Notes: a model not told the origin generated them from the sequence alone. DNA of 64,000 nt from Phaseolus vulgaris (GCF_000499845.2 NC_023751.2:31715475-31779474); one strand, 5' to 3'; counted from the stretch's first letter, positions 13,131 to 26,800 are shown. Numbers and translations: made by a program.

Positions 13131-13700
13131 CAAATGTCAAGCGGTGCAGTGTGACAGTGAGAAGAGAGAGAGAATGAAAGATATAAACAAAAACAACGCG
13201 GAAGTTGGTGGAGTTTGGAATTCGAAAGAAGACAAAACAAATCGCGTCTTCCCGATGAAATTGGGGGGTTTTGGAGGACTTATCCCTGTAATTGTAGTCT
13301 TCACTCTGTTTGCTCTGTCTCGGTTTTTTGCTATTATTCAAATGCAAAGAGAAAATTGGTTCGGTTTGAAACTAAGAAGCACAGTGGCAGAGAATGCGGT
13401 GGCATGCAGAAGGCGTGCAGTTAGATTTTTTGCCGGGAAAGTGAGAAAGTGTGGTAAACGGCGGTGGAGAAGAGACGCAAAGAAGGAAAGAGAAAGGGAG
13501 AAAGAGAGGGCACGTGGAGTGGACCGCTTCATGCAGAGTGTAATGAATTTGGGAAGAGGAAAATGAAGTGGATAGTGATTTATGGTGACATGTTTGCATC
13601 TGCCCAAGACTTCTGTGGATGGGGCCTCGTGTCTCCCCCACCAAATCTCACCATACCATATTCTCTCTTTATTTTTTATTTTATTTTGTTTCTATCTTTT
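13131..13700 (-). promoter_or_regulatory. Leader exon and presumed promoter of the Raf-like kinase
   Basis: On the minus strand this region is pyrimidine-rich (for example around 13460-13530), as is common in plant 5' UTRs. An AT-rich block around 13665-13695 could hold the core promoter, but no TATA box is clear. Several open frames on both strands here have no recognisable domain. Confidence 0.35.
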
Positions 13701-15229
13701 TTAACATTTTTTAGTCACGCCACCTTTAAATTTTACGATTTAAATAATTTCAGTGTTGGAAAATTATTTTTTAAATTAAATATTTAATAAATAATAAAAT
13801 ATTACTTTAATTTTTTTTAAAAACATATTTTTTCATAACATGTGTTCTCAATGCATATATTATTACTAATTATTGTAAATTATATCATACATATTTTTAT
13901 TTTATTGTAATATAATTGATTTTGGTAATGCAAGGACTTATATAAAAAATATTTAATTTAATATATATTTATGACAATCATAAAGAGAAATTATTTCATA
14001 TCTTAGAAAATAATTCACAGTTAAAAATCATTAAAAATTAATAATTAAAAAAATAAGAATGTATATTTAAAAATAAAATTCATTAATTTGATCCACAAAT
14101 CTTGAATATCAGACTGAATGGGCCAAAAACTTAAATAAAAAAGTAAATTTAAATTAAATCATATTAATATTAACTTAAATTTAGTCCATATTAATTTGGT
14201 GTGAGTAGTTAATTGATTTTCAAACAATTACAAAATTTAAAGAATAAAATAGAATATATTGATAAAAGTAAATCGATAATAAATTGTATTCACTAAAGTA
14301 AAAGATACCAAAGAGTTATGGGAACAATTGATAATATTATCAATTGTGATAGATTAAAATATTTGATAATATTATAATAATTTAGAAAAACAATTTTCTT
14401 TATATAATCATTTATATATATAGCTTATTTTCTTTAAAGTTTATCTTAAATAGTTGCAATCAACAAAACGCACATTGCTTATCTATTTCAACAATTTAAT
14501 TTATTAAATCATTACAAGTATAATTAATATTTGAGACCTATTGAATATTAATATATAAATGGAAAGATGATTTAGGCGATTCTCCAAAATTGAGGTTACT
14601 TTTGTAAATATATATTGAATAATTTAAAAAGTTACTGTCATAATTTTTTTAAAAGTAAAAACATATTTTTGATAAGCATCAAATCTCATCATGAAGTGTC
14701 TTGTTTAACCTAAGGAATATAAGTGATAAGGAATATAAGTGATAGGTTGAACAAACATAAATACTTTATTTATATTTCTTTTTCTAATAAGTTTTTGTTT
14801 AAATATATGAAAGTATTCCTTTGATAACCATTTGGTTGGCAAACAATAAGTATATTTCGTCACATGATATACATAGAAGACTTATAAACACTTATTTTTT
14901 TATTTTTTTTTTGTGTGTAAGAAATATTCATTTCTTTATTTCTCTTAAGAGGATTTCTAAACATTATGTTTATCTTGAAGAGTTTTTAAAATTGATCAAT
15001 GCAGACAACTTTTCTGAAAATGTAGTATGTCAATGCTATAGAGTCAGCTAGTTGTGTCAATCCCTGTGTTTACGCTAAAGAGGAAGGAAGCTAAATGGCA
15101 CCACTGATAAGTGTCATATTTAAGTAATATTTCATATTAAAATACATACACTTATATATATTAATTAATAAAATAACCATAATATAACTCCTAATTTATA
15201 AATTTAAACATATTTTGTGATTTTAATTT
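13701..15229. other. AT-rich intergenic DNA, nothing recognised
   Basis: This stretch contains no gene, repeat end or array that could be supported. Confidence 0.5.
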
Positions 15230-15572
15230 GAATTAGAACGATTTATTCTTAAATTTGTGTTAATTTCATAATTCTAGGAAAAAATGGAGATAAAAGGGCA
15301 AAAGAAGAATAGACAAAGTTAAAAAGGGAAAGTTGGAATGCACTAGCACTCACCTAAGCTTGTCCAAACTCACTCAAGTCAGAAGCCTCCAGAGGATCTC
15401 ACCTAAACGAGCCCAATCTCGCCCAGGCAAGATTACTCCAGTGACATTGGGTCTTTTTTCGTGCAACTCGCATAGGCAAGCCCAATAATGCCCAAGCGAA
15501 AAGTCACTTAGTCCAAGCTCAACTAGGTTAAATATGAGGTTTGAGACACAACCCTATATAATCCTTGAGTGA
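15230..15572. repeat. Possible LTR fragment of a legume Ty3-type element
   Basis: It contains repeated phrases such as 'cacctaagcttg', 'cacctaaacgagccc' and 'cgcccaggcaag', which resemble the short GC-richer blocks in LTR copies A and C of this window. Similar sequence seems to continue beyond the inserted MITE, from 16105 ('gaaaccctagaggaggcaac'), so the MITE probably landed inside an older element. The boundaries are uncertain. Confidence 0.35.
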
Positions 15573-16104
15573 ATTGGAATTAGGGATGGCAAAGCGGGTC
15601 AGCCCGCCCCGCCCTACACTTGGCTCGCCCTGCGTAATGAACGCGGGCTAAATTCTCTGCCTCGCCCCACATAAGGGCTAGCTCGCATTTTTTTTTTTAG
15701 AAATTCAATGAAAATGTTTTTTACTTTTTGCTCTTGAAAAATCATCAAATTGAACCTATATATTTGCTACTATCAAACATCAATATTTTTTTCTTCCATT
15801 TCAAACATAGTCAAACATTAATAATTCAATTAAGATAAAAATCAAATATCAATATTCTCCCATTTCAAAAACATTAAAAATAGTTATTTAAAAAACATTA
15901 AACATAAACATCACTACAATTAACATAGTTAATTCAAAACATTAATATATTTTTCCAGTCCAAGTTATCACTGTCAAGCCCAACCCAAGTCAACACACAA
16001 ACTTTTTTTTTGCAGGCTAGTAGGCTAGCCCGCCTCGCGTTTTTGATTAGCGGCCGTTGGCTAACCCACATGGCCCGCCCCGCTTTGTCACCCCTAATTA
16101 GAAT
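15573..16104. mobile_element. hAT-type MITE, 516 bp, with 8-bp target duplication
   Basis: The element spans 15581-16096. It starts TAGGGATGGCAAAGCGGG and ends with the near-inverse CCCGCTTTGTCACCCCTA, giving terminal inverted repeats of about 18 bp with two mismatches. The flanks are ATTGGAAT (15573-15580) and ATTAGAAT (16097-16104), an 8-bp duplication with one mismatch, as expected for hAT elements. No transposase frame is present, so it is non-autonomous. The ends are GC-rich (CCCGCCCCGCC near 15604) while the centre is AT-rich. Confidence 0.85.
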
Positions 16105-17546
16105 CAAATTGGGATAATAAAAAGTGTTAGAAACCCTAGAGGAGGCAACCATCAATTTCTTGCTCTCCATGGTTGTAATAGCCTGATATTGGGAGTAATA
16201 TGTTCAAACTCTTATGTATTGAAGTGATATTTAAATATAATATTTTGTTCTTGATTGATGATTGGTATTTTCATTTTATTTGTAATGCTTATTTCTATGA
16301 TCTAGATCCTTAGATTTGACTATAAAAGGTGGTTATTTTTTCCCCTTCTCTTATGTCAATCCATTTTTTTTTTTTCATTTCTTTACTTGTTCTTGTTTTT
16401 ACATTGAAACTAATACCATTCAAATGGGATTCTCCATGGTGCTTCTTGCTTGTGCCAATACTTCTTGTATTTTCATGGATTTTATTTTCTTCAACACCAA
16501 TTGAGTTTATCAAGATCCTCTCCAACCTTTTAAGGTTCACATTAAGTAATTTGTGCTTGTTTTAGGCAACTTTCATTTAGCATTTTAACATGAATCTTTT
16601 GGGTGAAATTGGTTGCTTAATTTTGCATATTTTAATTGTATTTTTCAAACTTTTGCTTTGCACTTTTTGAGTCATTTATCATATATTTTGATTATCTTTT
16701 GGTTTAACTTTCTTTCTTTAACTTTTTTAGTTTGTCTTTTCAAATTTCTATAAGTTGTGTCTAGTGGTTTTCTCTTCTAAAATTTCCATAAGTGCATTAA
16801 GGACTTGTGCCTCATTCACTCAAAATGAACTTTGTGTTAATGTAGGATTAGTGTGACATAAGTATAATCATTAACTCAATTAGCCTAGTGTTCACACTAG
16901 GTATCATATTTGCTTTTATGTTCACATTTAGGATTTCTTTCCTTGTGTTCACATTGCTTATAGATACCTTTCTCTCTTCTTGGTCACACCATGTAGTTAC
17001 AAATAAGGTGACAAGTCCTCTCGTAAACTACACTTGAATGCTTGAATACAAATTGATTTTATGAGTCAACTTTAAGTATCTTAAGAGTGTTCTACTCTTT
17101 TTCTTGATTCTTATCTTGGAAAGTTGTTTCAAGTCATAATACTTATCCTTTTAGGATTCTATTTCAAACGTGGTGTGTTACTCGTATATCTTTCCTTAAT
17201 CCATTTTCTCTTTTCCTTTACAACTTGTTTTCCTTTCTATTTTTTGTTTTAATTTCATACCAAGGGTGAGCTTCCACAACCTTTACCATCTTCCATGGGT
17301 TCTTGGCTTCTCCAACACTTGTTGAGTTTATCAAGATCCAACCATTATTCTGAGAATTACATTACATTTCTTATATGTGTATTATCTCTTGGTTATCCCT
17401 TCTAAAAGGGTCTTTAAAAGTACTTATAAAACCATCATATAACCTTCATTTACGTTTGAATGGCCTATTGCAAAAAAAAATTAAAAGGGTTTTAATATAT
17501 CTATTCAATCCCCCTTTTAAAACTAATTTAAAAATTCAATATTATG

Positions 17547-17550
<4 letters not shown>
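16105..17550. other. Intergenic DNA with probable decayed repeat content
   Basis: No gene is supported. The phrase 'ttgagtttatcaagatcc' occurs twice, near 16501 and 17320, which suggests an old duplication or two related repeat pieces. Overlapping frames at 16316-16565 have no domain. Confidence 0.35.
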
Positions 17551-17587
<37 letters not shown>

Positions 17588-17660
17588 AAGTATGTGGGTG
17601 GGTGTGTGTATTGTGTATGTTGTGTGTGCATGTTTTGTGTATATGTGTGTGTATGTGTGG
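17551..17660. repeat. Compound microsatellite: (TA)n followed by GT-rich repeat
   Basis: An AT/TA dinucleotide run of about 30 nt (about 17551-17581) is followed, after a short A-run, by a GT-rich stretch with GTGTGTGT blocks up to about 17660. It is a standard compound simple repeat. Confidence 0.8.
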
Positions 17661-18350
17661 ACTTTTAACTATGTCCTACTAAAGAATAGTTATAAAAACA
17701 ACGTTTCGTAGGTTTTCTATAGCAATGTAAGATAGGATGTCAATGTGATAATGATTATAATAAGATCTCTTATGCCCACGAACTTGAATGGATAAACTAT
17801 TAGGAAGGAAGCCTTTTTTTTTCAACTAAGTTAGGAAGTTGGTTTGGTAAAGATCATAAAGTACCTTTCACACTAAGGTGGACACCAAAATGTTTTGGTC
17901 AAAGCTAATTGAAGTTTTTTCTAAAAAATTTAGTTATAACTCTTGTTATATCCTTACTTGATCTTATGCTTTTTTTAATATATTTATAGACAATTTATCT
18001 ATTAGTTGAGTGTTTACATTATATCTCTTCTCATTTACGTTTCAATTGTGATATTCTTATTTTTCAAGGAACCACTTCAATTCATCCTTATTTTCAATAG
18101 ATCATTTTATCTCACTTATATTATAATAGTCACGAATACCTTATATATCTTTGATGAAGAATAATTAAGTATTATGTATAATATCTCATAGTGTAAATAT
18201 CATATTGCCATCAATTCTTTATATAGTTTAGTACTACACTAAGTAATACATAAAACTTTACTTAGTAATAAGATTGAGTTATATCAAATTGGTAATCCAA
18301 ATAACGATACATACACACATCATTGAATACTATAACATTTAATAAAAATT
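17661..18350. other. AT-rich intergenic DNA, nothing recognised
   Basis: No gene or repeat boundary is supported before the TRIM target site. Confidence 0.5.
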
Positions 18351-18731
18351 ACATTTGTTGGAGATTCCACATCGATTAGATATTAGAGTTTTAATATATA
18401 AGTGTGTGCACATCTCACTTTATAAGTAAGTTATATAAGGTTGAGTTAGACTTAAAGTCCACTTCTTAACATGGTTTCAGAGTCATTTCGAGCCTATCCC
18501 AACGAGAGTTTGTTGGGTCTATTAGGTCATTCACTATCAAACAATGGACCCCCCATAAATATATAGTCTCTCGCACAAGTTGGTAGTCTTGATGTGAGAG
18601 GAGTGTGTTAGAGATCTCACATTTGACAAAAGTTTAGAACATTTCATAGTATATAAGTGAGTACAAACCTCACTTTATAAGTCTGTTTTATAAAGTTGAG
18701 TTAAACTTAAAGTTCACTTCTTAATAACATT
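18351..18731 (+). mobile_element. Complete TRIM retrotransposon, 371 bp, with 5-bp target duplication
   Basis: The element is 18356-18726. The left LTR (18356-18471) begins TGTTGGAGATTCC and ends CTTCTTAACA. It is followed by a primer-binding site reading TGGTTTCAGAGTC, one change from the usual initiator-Met-tRNA site TGGTATCAGAG. The short interior ends in a purine tract GATGTGAGAGGAG. The right LTR (18606-18726) begins TGTTAGAGATC. Both sides are flanked by ACATT (18351-18355 and 18727-18731). There is no coding capacity, so it must have been moved by enzymes of another element. Its interior matches 35708-35844 of the chimeric element. Confidence 0.9.
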
Positions 18732-20690
18732 ATCTTTAGTTGATTTTTCCCCTTTATAAAAGAAATATAAAATAACACTCATTTAACCTTTAAAATATGT
18801 CACATAATCCAATATCTTTTAATTGGATATTTTTATAAAAATTAACAGTTAAATATATATATATACACAATTTTATACTAATATAAAATTATTTAATGCC
18901 TTTTTTATATAAATTAGGATTGATTTATCACATACCTTCTGAAATACATAAAATATGAATTATTTATCTTCGATTTTTAACAAATTTTAATCTCGATAAT
19001 TATGATAATATCAAACTAGAATTGAATACATTTATGAAAGATAGTTTTCATATGCCAAACTTTTTCTTTAATTACTTCATATATATGTCGAAGAAAAGTG
19101 TTGAATCCCACGCTTGACGCTTATCAACAAAGTCGGCAGTGAAGAATCTATAGGGTTAGTTATTCGGTATCTCTCTTTGGATATGGTTGTTAGCATCCGT
19201 GGGATAAGGACCTTTAAAATTCTACATTGGTTACTCGATAATGAGATATTTAGAATCCCTAAGTGTCGGTCAAAAAGACAAAAAATGGGACATTTGTGGT
19301 TCTCTAAAATGAACACAAATCACTATTGCAGGAGTGTGAAACCAAGAAAAGAAAAGGGATAAAAGAAAGGGCTTAACATAAACATATCCAACGTTGTGTC
19401 CTCTAATTGAAAGCATTTGACTCATTTCCATTTATTCACCTTGAATGAGACATTAATTAAAGCCAGAATTGAAGTTGGTGAAAAAGTGCACCTAATTTAT
19501 TATAGTAGTAAATCTAAGAGAGGTTATTGCATCATCATACGCGGTATTACACTTTCCACTTCAACAACATGAGTACAAAATTTCCAACATAAATAACAAT
19601 ACAAAGATAAAGACACTTGATTCACCCAAATAACCCCACTAACGCGTTTTTGTAGTGTAGATTTTGTTTAGGGTTGAGAAAATATAATTCAGATATATAA
19701 AGTATATTTTATTAATTTATAAATTATTGCAAAAGATTAATATTTCAGTTTTGTATGTATATTTTACATATTTTGACCTTAAATATATTGAGATGGTAGC
19801 ATAGCCTATTCAAGTTATTGTGTGTTTTGAATTTTGAGTTCCATACGATTTTTAATTCATAAAAGTGCTTTTAAGGATTAAGAGAGAAACATGTATTTAA
19901 ATTGTTATTGATCTTGAGTCTTAAGTGATATGAGAATGAAAAAGTGGTTCAAAAGACAAATTATTGTTTCCTTAATCTTCAATGGAGCATTTGTTTCGAT
20001 ATACCCAGTAGTATCACATAACTTAGGAGTTAAGATCAAAGACAATTTAAATAAATATTTTTCTTTAAATTTTAAAATCATGATAGACAAAATAATGAGA
20101 TGATAACACTAAGAATTAGAAATACAAGTTATCCTTTATTTTAGTTAATTACAATCATTTTATTTTGTTTTATTTTCAACTTGATTGAAAATATTTTGAA
20201 ATACAATCAAAGATGAATAGTATGATAAAAATATAAACCGTATAATAATTTTAACTGAAAAATATAATTAGAATAATTTATTTATAAATAAAAAATTATA
20301 AAAAGTTTAAAATTAACTAAATTTACATTATAAATAATCTAAAATACATTTTATCAAAAAAATAAAAAAAATAAACTTATCATGTAATTGTTTTAAATAA
20401 CTAACAAAATTGAATTGAATGTGTGAAGGCATGAGATTGAGAGAAATATTAACCAAACAAATTACACATGAAATAAAATTAATGAAGAGAGTAAGTGCAC
20501 AATAATTCATTCTCTGAACTAGTTGTTTTGGAATTTATTCTTCTAATCTAATTAAGGAATTGATGTAACTTTTACATTGAGTTATGTGATTACCTTAATG
20601 ATTGATAAAATATCATTTACTTAAAATTCTCTTTCTAAAGTGTACGATTTTCTAGATTAGATTTTATGTTTGGTTTATTTTTGTTTTGCT
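18732..20690. other. AT-rich intergenic DNA
   Basis: No gene is supported. Opposed frames at 19077-19362 have no recognisable domain. Confidence 0.45.
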
Positions 20691-21140
20691 TTTCTAAGAA
20701 CAAATAAATTATAAGTTGGGTGTTGTGATAAATTCTAAATATTAGTTTTTTTTATCCTATTTTTAACTTATATTTGGGTATTTATTGTTATTTGATTATG
20801 TCTTTTTAAGTAGTTTTTTAGCTCAAATTTAGTTTTTATTATGATTTATGATTTTTTTTTTGTTTTTTTTATTTTTCTTAAGAAAATAAAGAAAATTTTC
20901 TCTCAAGAAAAATTAGATGGTTGGAGCAAAATAAAGTCAAAAGTCCATCGATCACACAAAGACTCTCACTGAAGCGAAACATTAGCTCACTTAAGCAAGC
21001 CTTGCTCACTCAAATAGCCTAATTATCTAATACTTAGGTGCCTAAAATTGTCCAATACTTATACTTGTGCTAGTTTATCTAATTTTGTGATGTTCCATCA
21101 AGGGTGAATAGAACATGATCATCCTTATGTTATAAAATTT
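20690..21140 (+). repeat. Partial Ty3-type LTR remnant (copy B)
   Basis: It shares the phrases 'cttatatttgggtatt', 'agtagttttttagctcaaa', 'gaagcgaaacattagctc' and 'cttaagcaagcctt' with LTR copies A (285-1530) and C (48145-49320), in the same order. The distal half is missing or too changed to align. Confidence 0.5.
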
Positions 21141-21199
21141 GACGATAGCCACACGACCTTAAGACATAGCCAAGAATGACATATTAAAACCTACTTAGG

Positions 21200-21900
21200 G
21201 ATTACATGCCTACAAACACAATCATCTCTAACTTTTACAAGCTAGTTGATGCCCATGCATCCCTTCTAATTCCAAAGTTTCAAAAGAAAGTTATTGCTGT
21301 TTATGTAAAGAAATTGGATGCAAAAAAAAGAGCTCAACAAGAAGCCAAGCTTGAAGACAAATAACAAGATGAAACACATGCCAAAATTTAAGCTGAAATA
21401 AACACAATGGAAAAAAAGAAGAAAAAGATAATGTTGAAGCAAAGGTTTTAACAAAATTTAAAGCTCCCATTGAGATCCAAGCTCCACATAATACTCAACC
21501 AATCTTAGAACCACCACCAACGCAACCTAATTACATCATCGTAGAACAAGTTCAACATATGTTAGAGACTCATGATGCTCATTAGTCAGAAAATAAGTTT
21601 GCATTAGCCAATTTTTTAGCTAATCAAAATCCACCACGATATTATAGTTGGTCGATGCCAAGAACACACCACCAACCTTACCACCTCCACTCTCCTTATG
21701 CTTCCCCAAACCACTAACACATCTTTCTTCAGTCAACCTTTAACTTTTCAAACATAGTCATAATCAAACCTCAAATCAAAAGCCAAACACCAAACCAACA
21801 AGGCATCCCACCTTCATCACCTTTGCCTCTGCCTCGCAGTGATTTTTAAGCATCTCCCTCTTTTTGTTTACAACAAAAGGGGGAGAAAATATGTAAAGAA
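21200..21900 (+). pseudogene. Decayed transposon-like coding remnant
   Basis: Read on the plus strand with stops and frame changes, this stretch gives a Lys/Glu/Ala-rich segment (about 21285-21440) and then a Pro/Gln-rich segment (about 21480-21760). It is followed by a purine tract AAAGGGGGAGAAAA near 21886 that resembles a polypurine tract. This looks like a broken gag-like or transposon ORF, but no domain could be named. It may simply be low-complexity DNA. Confidence 0.3.
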
Positions 21901-24770
21901 TATGGTGTTATATATTTGTAGAATTAGTTATAATCATATTCTTTATGTAAATGAGTATAGATTAGACACATACATATTCTTTATACATACATCTTTACAT
22001 TTATACTTATAAGAGTCTATATTTCAATATACATAAGCTTCTTATTTTTCATATTTTCATTTTGGTGTAAGCTTTTTATGAGTTGACCAATAATATCTTT
22101 CAAGGAAGATTCTGACACGTAGTATCAATTATCACTATGTGAAAGTTCTATTTGGTATTGTTAGTGAGTAGTTTACTCATCTCATAATATTACAAAGTAA
22201 AGGTTGTTAGCAAAAAGTCATAAAGCTATGAAAAAACTCTGACTGAAGATACTCTTTGGCACACAACCTAAAATGGTCTTTTATGGACGCTTATATAAGG
22301 AAACACCCTTATGAAAAAAAGATTGAGGTTCTCATATATAAAAAAAGAGCCTCACATGCATGAGATTAATTCAAAAAAGCCTTCAAGTGCTAAAATTATA
22401 GTTATTCTTCTAGTCAACTTACTTAGAGAAATATCTTCATTGTAAACTCTTCATTGTTAAGTAATATCTATAAAGCAATGAAAACATATTATTTCATATT
22501 CACTCATTTGAGTGAGAGTCTTCTAATCAAATAACATCTTCTTTTTTTTTGTATATCCTAAAGAGCCTTCATGTATTTTTCTTGGAGAGACCTTGTGTAC
22601 TTGTGTTTAAACTCAAGGGAAGTTTAAATTGATAACTTAAAGAGATTTTGTATATTAATATATAGAGACAATATATACTTGGATAGCTAGGAATAACTTT
22701 ATATAATCATTGTATGCTAAATGTGACAATAATAATATTTGTAATATGATTTGTTAGGTAGACCCTTACTATTATAATTTACGAACTTGACCTAGTCTTT
22801 ATTGGAATAAACATGTATAAAAGTTATTGTTATTAAACCTTCTATTACATATACATTAGTTGTTGGTTATCCTTTTGATACATTAGTTGTTGGTTATCCC
22901 TTTTTGAAAAGACTCATGAACATTTTTTTATAAACAATGATAATTATGTTTTTAAAAAATTCTATTAACCTTTGGTAGGCCATTTGTTAAAAAGTTTTCC
23001 AAAAATATTTTATTATCTTCACAACTTCTTATTTCCAAAATTAAGGTGTTCTTTCAATATTTTTTATTGACACAACTTTACCATTAATTATCCTCTAATC
23101 TTATAAACAATTAAGTAAAAAACAATAGTTAATTATTTAGTAAAATAAAGAATGAACACCTATATCCTATTTATAATTTTTTTTTATCTTTTATTCATTT
23201 TAACTTATCTTCACTTGTCAGGTCTTACATTATTAATTATTTTCTTTAAATTTAATAATTTTTCTTGTAAATATATTAATAAAAAAAAGAAGTAATCCAA
23301 CTAGTTTTTTTATAATTAATACTTTCTTAAATTTATCTTTTTTAAAAGTTTTAGTTTAAAAAAAATTGTTTAAGAATTTTTAAAAATATAATTTTAGTCT
23401 TTACTATTTTTATGGATGAATATTAATGATAAAATTTTTAATCGATGGATTAAATTAGATTTTTATTTAACTAAATCAGATTAAATTGAATTTTTAATGA
23501 GTTAAAATAGATTAACAATTTTTTTTCCAAACTATTTTATAATTTGAAATAAAATTTATTTGATACATGTAAATGTTTATCCTATTATTTTCCAAAGCAT
23601 CCCTTCTAAGAAGATTCAAAATGATATATTCATACAAATGAAAAGAAATTTCTATCAAATAATAAGGGGCAGCAAAACTCGTTCTTAATTACTTGATATC
23701 CTCGTTTCATTCATAGAACTTTAAGTCAAGCGTGAAATGATTAGCAAAATTAATATCTCACCCGCATGCCAAAAAAGCCAACTAAAAAGAGTAAAAATAT
23801 TAATTCAAAAATTGTAAGCCTTTTTTTCTTTTTAATGTTTTAGTAGATTGTAATAATGGAGTTTTATCTTTTGATAATTTTTTCAAAATTCACAAAATTA
23901 TATTTCTTTTCAAAATAAGTAAGTCCTAGGAAGAATGATATATTGATAATTAGTGTTTTTATTATAAGAAAATAAAATAAAATAAATCCATAGAGTTGGA
24001 GTGAAAACTAGGTTAGAAATATACTATTATACGTATTTATATGATTGACAAACAAAAAAGACTAAGATTTTCCCTCTCTCGTTTTATACAATAAAAAATG
24101 TAAGTGTTAGTACAGAAAATATCCAAAGTATCTTTCATTTTTAATTTTGTGTAAAAGATAAAACGAACATTTTATGTTTTTTCAATCTTTATATTCTTGT
24201 TATACTTAAAAAGGGCTCAACATTTTTCGTTTATGTTTCCCCTTTTTTCTGTTCCATTGACTTGGTCTGTGTCCTTTTTTCTGCTTCACCATGCATCAAC
24301 CAATAAGGGATTAGCCCCCTAATTCAAGTTTTCCCCCTTTTTTGGGTCAAACTACATATGCGAGTGTTTTTTGACGACAAACTCTCCATAATATGAGGGT
24401 AATCTTTTTGTGGTATTTTCGAGTAGTTGGAATTGCAGAAGACCAGCGAGATTCAGTGTAATAATACAGTGACATTCAAATAAAACATTTTTCTTGAAAG
24501 CGAAAGGTATTAAGAAATGACTTCCACTATTTTTTTTAAATTATGGGTTTATAAATAGTAACTGTCTTCATTATATGGAATTAGACATCATATTGTATGG
24601 AAGGATTGAGAGAATCTTTAATTTATTTCATTTTATTTTTCTCTTTCACTTTTTACTCTTTATATTCGGTATTCAGTCGAGATGATATTTGTAAAAGATG
24701 TTTCTACGCTCAAGTAAATGTTTGGTATTGTTGTAATAATGACGTACATTTATCTTAATTGTTGTATCTA
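21901..24770. other. AT-rich intergenic DNA
   Basis: No gene is supported. A short tandem pair 'atacattagttgttggttatcc' occurs near 22851 and 22879. Nothing else is recognised. Confidence 0.45.
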
Positions 24771-24779
24771 TTTATACAG

Positions 24780-25400
24780 TTATGATGAATCATGTTATTG
24801 TTGGACCGAGATTAATATGTGGATCGTAATTAAGAACATATTACTTAATTTTATGTACAACTTAACCTTGTTAATCATCATTTAACTTTAATGCATTTAA
24901 GCACATTGCTTTATTAGGATATTGTTCTAGCCAACTTGGGTCGGTCGAAATTTGGATAAGCTCCTTGTGGTTTCCCTTCAAAAACCTTGTGGGAACGAGG
25001 GAGACTCCTTCTGCGATGACACTTCGATGTTCAAGTCAGTAAGAGCATAAAATATAATAAGTATATATAAATATGAGTTAAGAGTACTCCCTATGTTGTT
25101 TATTAGATGATACAAGATGATCCTTTCTGAAGACCAAATTGTAACCTAGCCCTAGAACCTCTCCAAGTGGTCTAGGATCAGTGTGTAAGATATATCTCCT
25201 TTTTTATGTTTCCTTTGATATATATTGGTCATATCCTATGTAACACAGTTTGATTCTGTCTTTATTGAGTCATTATGGGTGATTAAGTCTAATTGATTGA
25301 TATTCATTGACTTATGCTCCCTCATAATATTAGATATACAGATCGAGAAACGACCCATAAATGACCAAACATCGGCCAGACCCATGACCTAACAGATATA
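24780..25400. repeat. Probable interspersed repeat fragment
   Basis: The segment around 24920-25040 ('tgggtcggtcgaaa', 'ggaacgagggagactcc', 'cgatgttcaagtcagtaag') is more GC-rich than its surroundings and resembles LTR sequence I associate with legume retrotransposons. No ends, target duplication or coding body could be placed. Confidence 0.3.
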
Positions 25401-26290
25401 TTTTGATATCATACTTAGAAATAAATTTAAGTTTAACTCATCTACATAAAATATTTTTATAAAATAAGAATTACCCCCACTTAAAATAAACTAATCTTAT
25501 TTCTAATCGAGATAGCTAATAAAATAAAGAAATAAGTGAAAATATTCAATTTTCTGCACTTTATTCTCTTATTATTTTTTAATTTTTATATAATTTTAGT
25601 AAAATCAGTTTGTTTAATGTTGAGCCCAATATATAACACGAGAAGATAAACAAGAAGAACAACTCAAGTCTTAATGTTCAAGCTATACAATGTGACAATA
25701 CAGGAAGAATTTATCTCATTCTAAAAATGCATTAACTTAAGATTAAAATTAAGTAAATCCCAAACTTTAGAATTACATTAACCTCAATATAAGGTAAACA
25801 GTAAGTGGAACGAAGAATCTATTAAATAGGTGGGGGAAGACATGGGCTTTTGGTGATAGTGATGATTGGGTATTTTATGCGACGAAAATAAAAATAAAGT
25901 ACAAGTATTTGATAAAACAGGATGTATAATTAAATAGTCTTGTATTCAATTTTCTACGAACAAGAATATGAAAGAAATACAATTAAGATAACACCACAAT
26001 AACAAAACATGGATGAAATTATGGAGATAATGATTTAACCAAAATTACAAGACAATGTTAAGCAATTGAGAGCAACAAAAAATAGTTGATATATATTTTA
26101 CTTTTGTTGTTCAGAGAGCTATAATCTCATGCTTCTTGATTGTTCATGAGACTGGGATCTCACAATGAAGACTAGATCATACAATGAAGTTGCATCACTT
26201 AGTTATGCTCTTCCTCTCTACTTTATCTTTAACTTAGTCTACATCATAGTAGATTATCAACCACATATTTTCTTTACGCTTAAAGAAAAA
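25401..26290. other. AT-rich intergenic DNA, nothing recognised
   Basis: No gene or repeat end could be supported. Confidence 0.5.
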
Positions 26291-26299
26291 ATTAAGATT

Positions 26300-26800
26300 A
26301 GATGTTTTCGTATTTTTTTCTCTTAACGATATTGTTATTTTTGTGTGGGATGAAAAATAAGAAAAATTCTTTCAAAACTCATGCATACATTCTAGTGCTT
26401 CCAAATTTTTCAAAAACTTTTGAATTAGAGGTGGTGCCTCTAGGGTTGCTACAAGTGTTGTGTTACTTCAAGGTGTTCGTTCTATTGCATATTTTAGTAA
26501 AAAACTTTGCAAACCCTCCTTGAAATATGTCACTTAGAACTTTATGCTCGCATTCGGTCCTTTAAACCTGAGAGCATTACTTAGTGACTTAAGAATTTAT
26601 CATACACACCGATCATGAGTTACTTAAGTATCTTCGAAGGCAAAGAAAATTAAATAAGAGGCATGCTAAGTGGATATAATTTCTAGAATAATTCTCTTAT
26701 GCTATTAAACATAAGAAATATAAGAGTATGTAGTTGTTGATGCCCTATCTAGAAGACATACATTACTCATTTCTCTAGGCTCTCAAATCTTAGGTTCGAT
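26300..26800 (+). pseudogene. Decayed Ty3/gypsy RT-RNase H fragment
   Basis: The plus strand encodes LVLPNFSKTFELE (around 26393-26430), the phrase that precedes the RNase H domain in plant gypsy polymerases. After frame changes come pieces like the TDHESLKYLRRQ and NKRHAKW phrases (about 26600-26670) and IKHKK near 26705. Several in-frame stops interrupt it. The order matches the C-terminal RT to RNase H part of a chromovirus-type pol. No LTR can be tied to it. Confidence 0.65.

Noticed and set aside
18356..18726. Cassandra-type TRIM carrying 5S rRNA promoter boxes
   Set aside because: The LTRs contain no sequence resembling the conserved 5S rRNA internal promoter.
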